Assembly (NCBI GenBank): GCA_945872875.1
Contig: CAMCBB010000041.1
Span: forward strand, 1-14,934
Source: Flavobacterium psychrophilum
GTDB taxonomy: Bacteria; Bacteroidota; Bacteroidia; Flavobacteriales; Flavobacteriaceae
Direction: 5' to 3'
Length of the DNA: 14,934 nt
Shown: in pieces, positions 14,218 through 14,934 of the stretch
Layout of the letters: each line of letters opens with the position of its first letter
Numbering within the stretch: position 1 is the stretch's first letter
The notes under the pieces: generated by a model
Database searches by the model: none
What the model was told of the DNA's origin: nothing
The model's input: the letters and a program-made list of their open reading frames with translations, nothing else
Program-made: the position numbers and the translations under genes

Positions 14218-14838
14218 TTAAAAGGAGTTAATATCCTTGTAAACCATTTCGTTAATACCTTCGATGTAACTTAATAGGGCATCTTTACCAATTATTTCTG
14301 TGGCAGAGGTTACAAAGTAAGGTGGAATTTCTTCCCAGTTATTTGCATGAAGTTGTTTTTTGTAAGCAGCAATATGGGAGTCGATTTTTGTTTTACTAAT
14401 CTTATCTGCTTTTGTGAAAATAATACAAAATGGAATACCTGATTCTCCAAGGTATTCTATAAATTCTAAATCTATTTTTTGCGCTTCAAGGCGAATGTCA
14501 ATTAAGACAAAAGCACAAACTAGCTGCTCTCTTTTCTCAAAATAATCGGTAATGAATTCTTGAAAAACTTGCTTTGTTTTTTTAGAAACACGCGCATAGC
14601 CGTATCCTGGTAAATCCACTAAAAACCAATTGGAATTGATTTTGAAATGATTAATTAGCTGCGTTTTTCCAGGTTTCCCTGATGTTTTTGCTAAGTTTTT
14701 ATGATTAGTCAGCATGTTTATTAAAGAAGACTTTCCAACATTAGAGCGACCAATAAAGGCGTACTCGGGCAAGCGCTCTAAAGGGCATTTAGAAACATCA
14801 GAGTTACTTATAATAAATTCTGCAGTATTTATTTTCAT
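14218..14838 (-). CDS. engB: Ribosome biogenesis GTP-binding protein EngB (YsxC/YihA)
   Basis: A complete 206-residue GTPase of the TrmE-Era-EngA-EngB group that assists 50S subunit assembly. The G motifs are in the normal order: G1 GRSNVGKS at 30-37, a G2 Thr in the [10 protein letters not shown] region, G3 DLPG at 75-78 followed by the GYA that marks EngB, G4 TKAD near 141-144, and G5 TSA in the [10 protein letters not shown] stretch. The ATG lies 4 bp downstream of the stop of the preceding minus-strand gene, so the two are probably an operon. It converges on gldC. Confidence 0.96.
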   Translation of the reverse strand: MKINTAEFIISNSDVSKCPLERLPEYAFIGRSNVGKSSLINMLTNHKNLAKTSGKPGKTQLINHFKINSNWFLVDLPGYGYARVSKKTKQVFQEFITDYFEKREQLVCAFVLIDIRLEAQKIDLEFIEYLGESGIPFCIIFTKADKISKTKIDSHIAAYKKQLHANNWEEIPPYFVTSATEIIGKDALLSYIEGINEMVYKDINSF

Positions 14839-14842
14839 TTTA

Positions 14843-14934
14843 TTACTTGGTTGAAGTGGTGTCTTTTAAAGTTTCACTTTTCTCGTGCAGCCACACTTCT
14901 AGTAATCTGTTAAATTCATCTGGATGTTCCATCA
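14843..14934 (-). CDS. C-terminal fragment of a probable alpha/beta hydrolase (5' part outside window)
   Basis: An open frame on the minus strand enters from the window edge and ends with TAA at 14845-14843. The last 29 residues begin [19 protein letters not shown]. The [13 protein letters not shown] pattern resembles the terminal helix of alpha/beta hydrolases, where the catalytic His is just upstream (His-x-x-x-E-x-P-x-x-F-N is common). Such a gene next to engB fits the flavobacterial context, but 29 residues are too few to name a substrate. It lies 4 bp upstream of engB. Confidence 0.5.
   Translation of the reverse strand, partial: MEHPDEFNRLLEVWLHEKSETLKDTTSTK

Overview
The window looks like a chromosomal segment of a gliding flavobacterium (phylum Bacteroidota, probably Flavobacterium or a close relative). 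The evidence is the low GC content, the gliding genes gldA, gldB and gldC, -7 promoter boxes of the TAnnTTTG type, short membrane-type lipoproteins, and protein sequences that read as flavobacterial throughout. The content is core housekeeping. I see no prophage, insertion sequence, CRISPR array, rRNA or tRNA. Gene density is very high and no gap exceeds about 170 bp.

Layout. (1) 1-399: the C-terminal end of metF on the + strand, converging with 1 bp to spare on a leftward three-gene cluster. That cluster, read from the right, is gldA (3160-2261), a PagL-like acyloxyacyl hydrolase (2242-1154) and a GIN-domain lipoprotein (1150-401). (2) 3363-8017: a rightward series of a fused DAHP synthase/chorismate mutase, rsgA, an S23/IVS four-helix-bundle gene, dtd, a MazG-like pyrophosphohydrolase and aroA. 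The first and last genes both belong to the shikimate/chorismate pathway. The middle is translation quality control (rsgA, dtd) plus nucleotide-pool cleaning. (3) 8185-9234: queA (queuosine tRNA modification) with a clear promoter and a clear intrinsic terminator. (4) 9343-11319: dnaG primase, converging on a leftward LuxR-type response regulator, with nadE upstream of the regulator. (5) 12924-14214: gldB and gldC overlapping by 8 bp, divergent from nadE. They converge on engB (14838-14218), which follows the 3' end of an alpha/beta-hydrolase-like gene cut by the window edge.

The most interesting signals are three. First, the primase has lost all four zinc ligands of the CHC2 finger. Second, the S23 four-helix-bundle gene sits between rsgA and dtd and is bracketed by AT-rich inverted repeats, like a small mobile cassette. 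Third, simple repeat words lie directly in front of several start codons (rsgA, S23, dtd, aroA, dnaG). The three genes that lack an ATG start (dtd TTG, aroA GTG, dnaG TTG) are all among these. The 4-copy heptamer at the start of aroA would switch the reading frame if it gained or lost one unit. I found no clearly new multi-gene system; these are local oddities in an otherwise ordinary core region.
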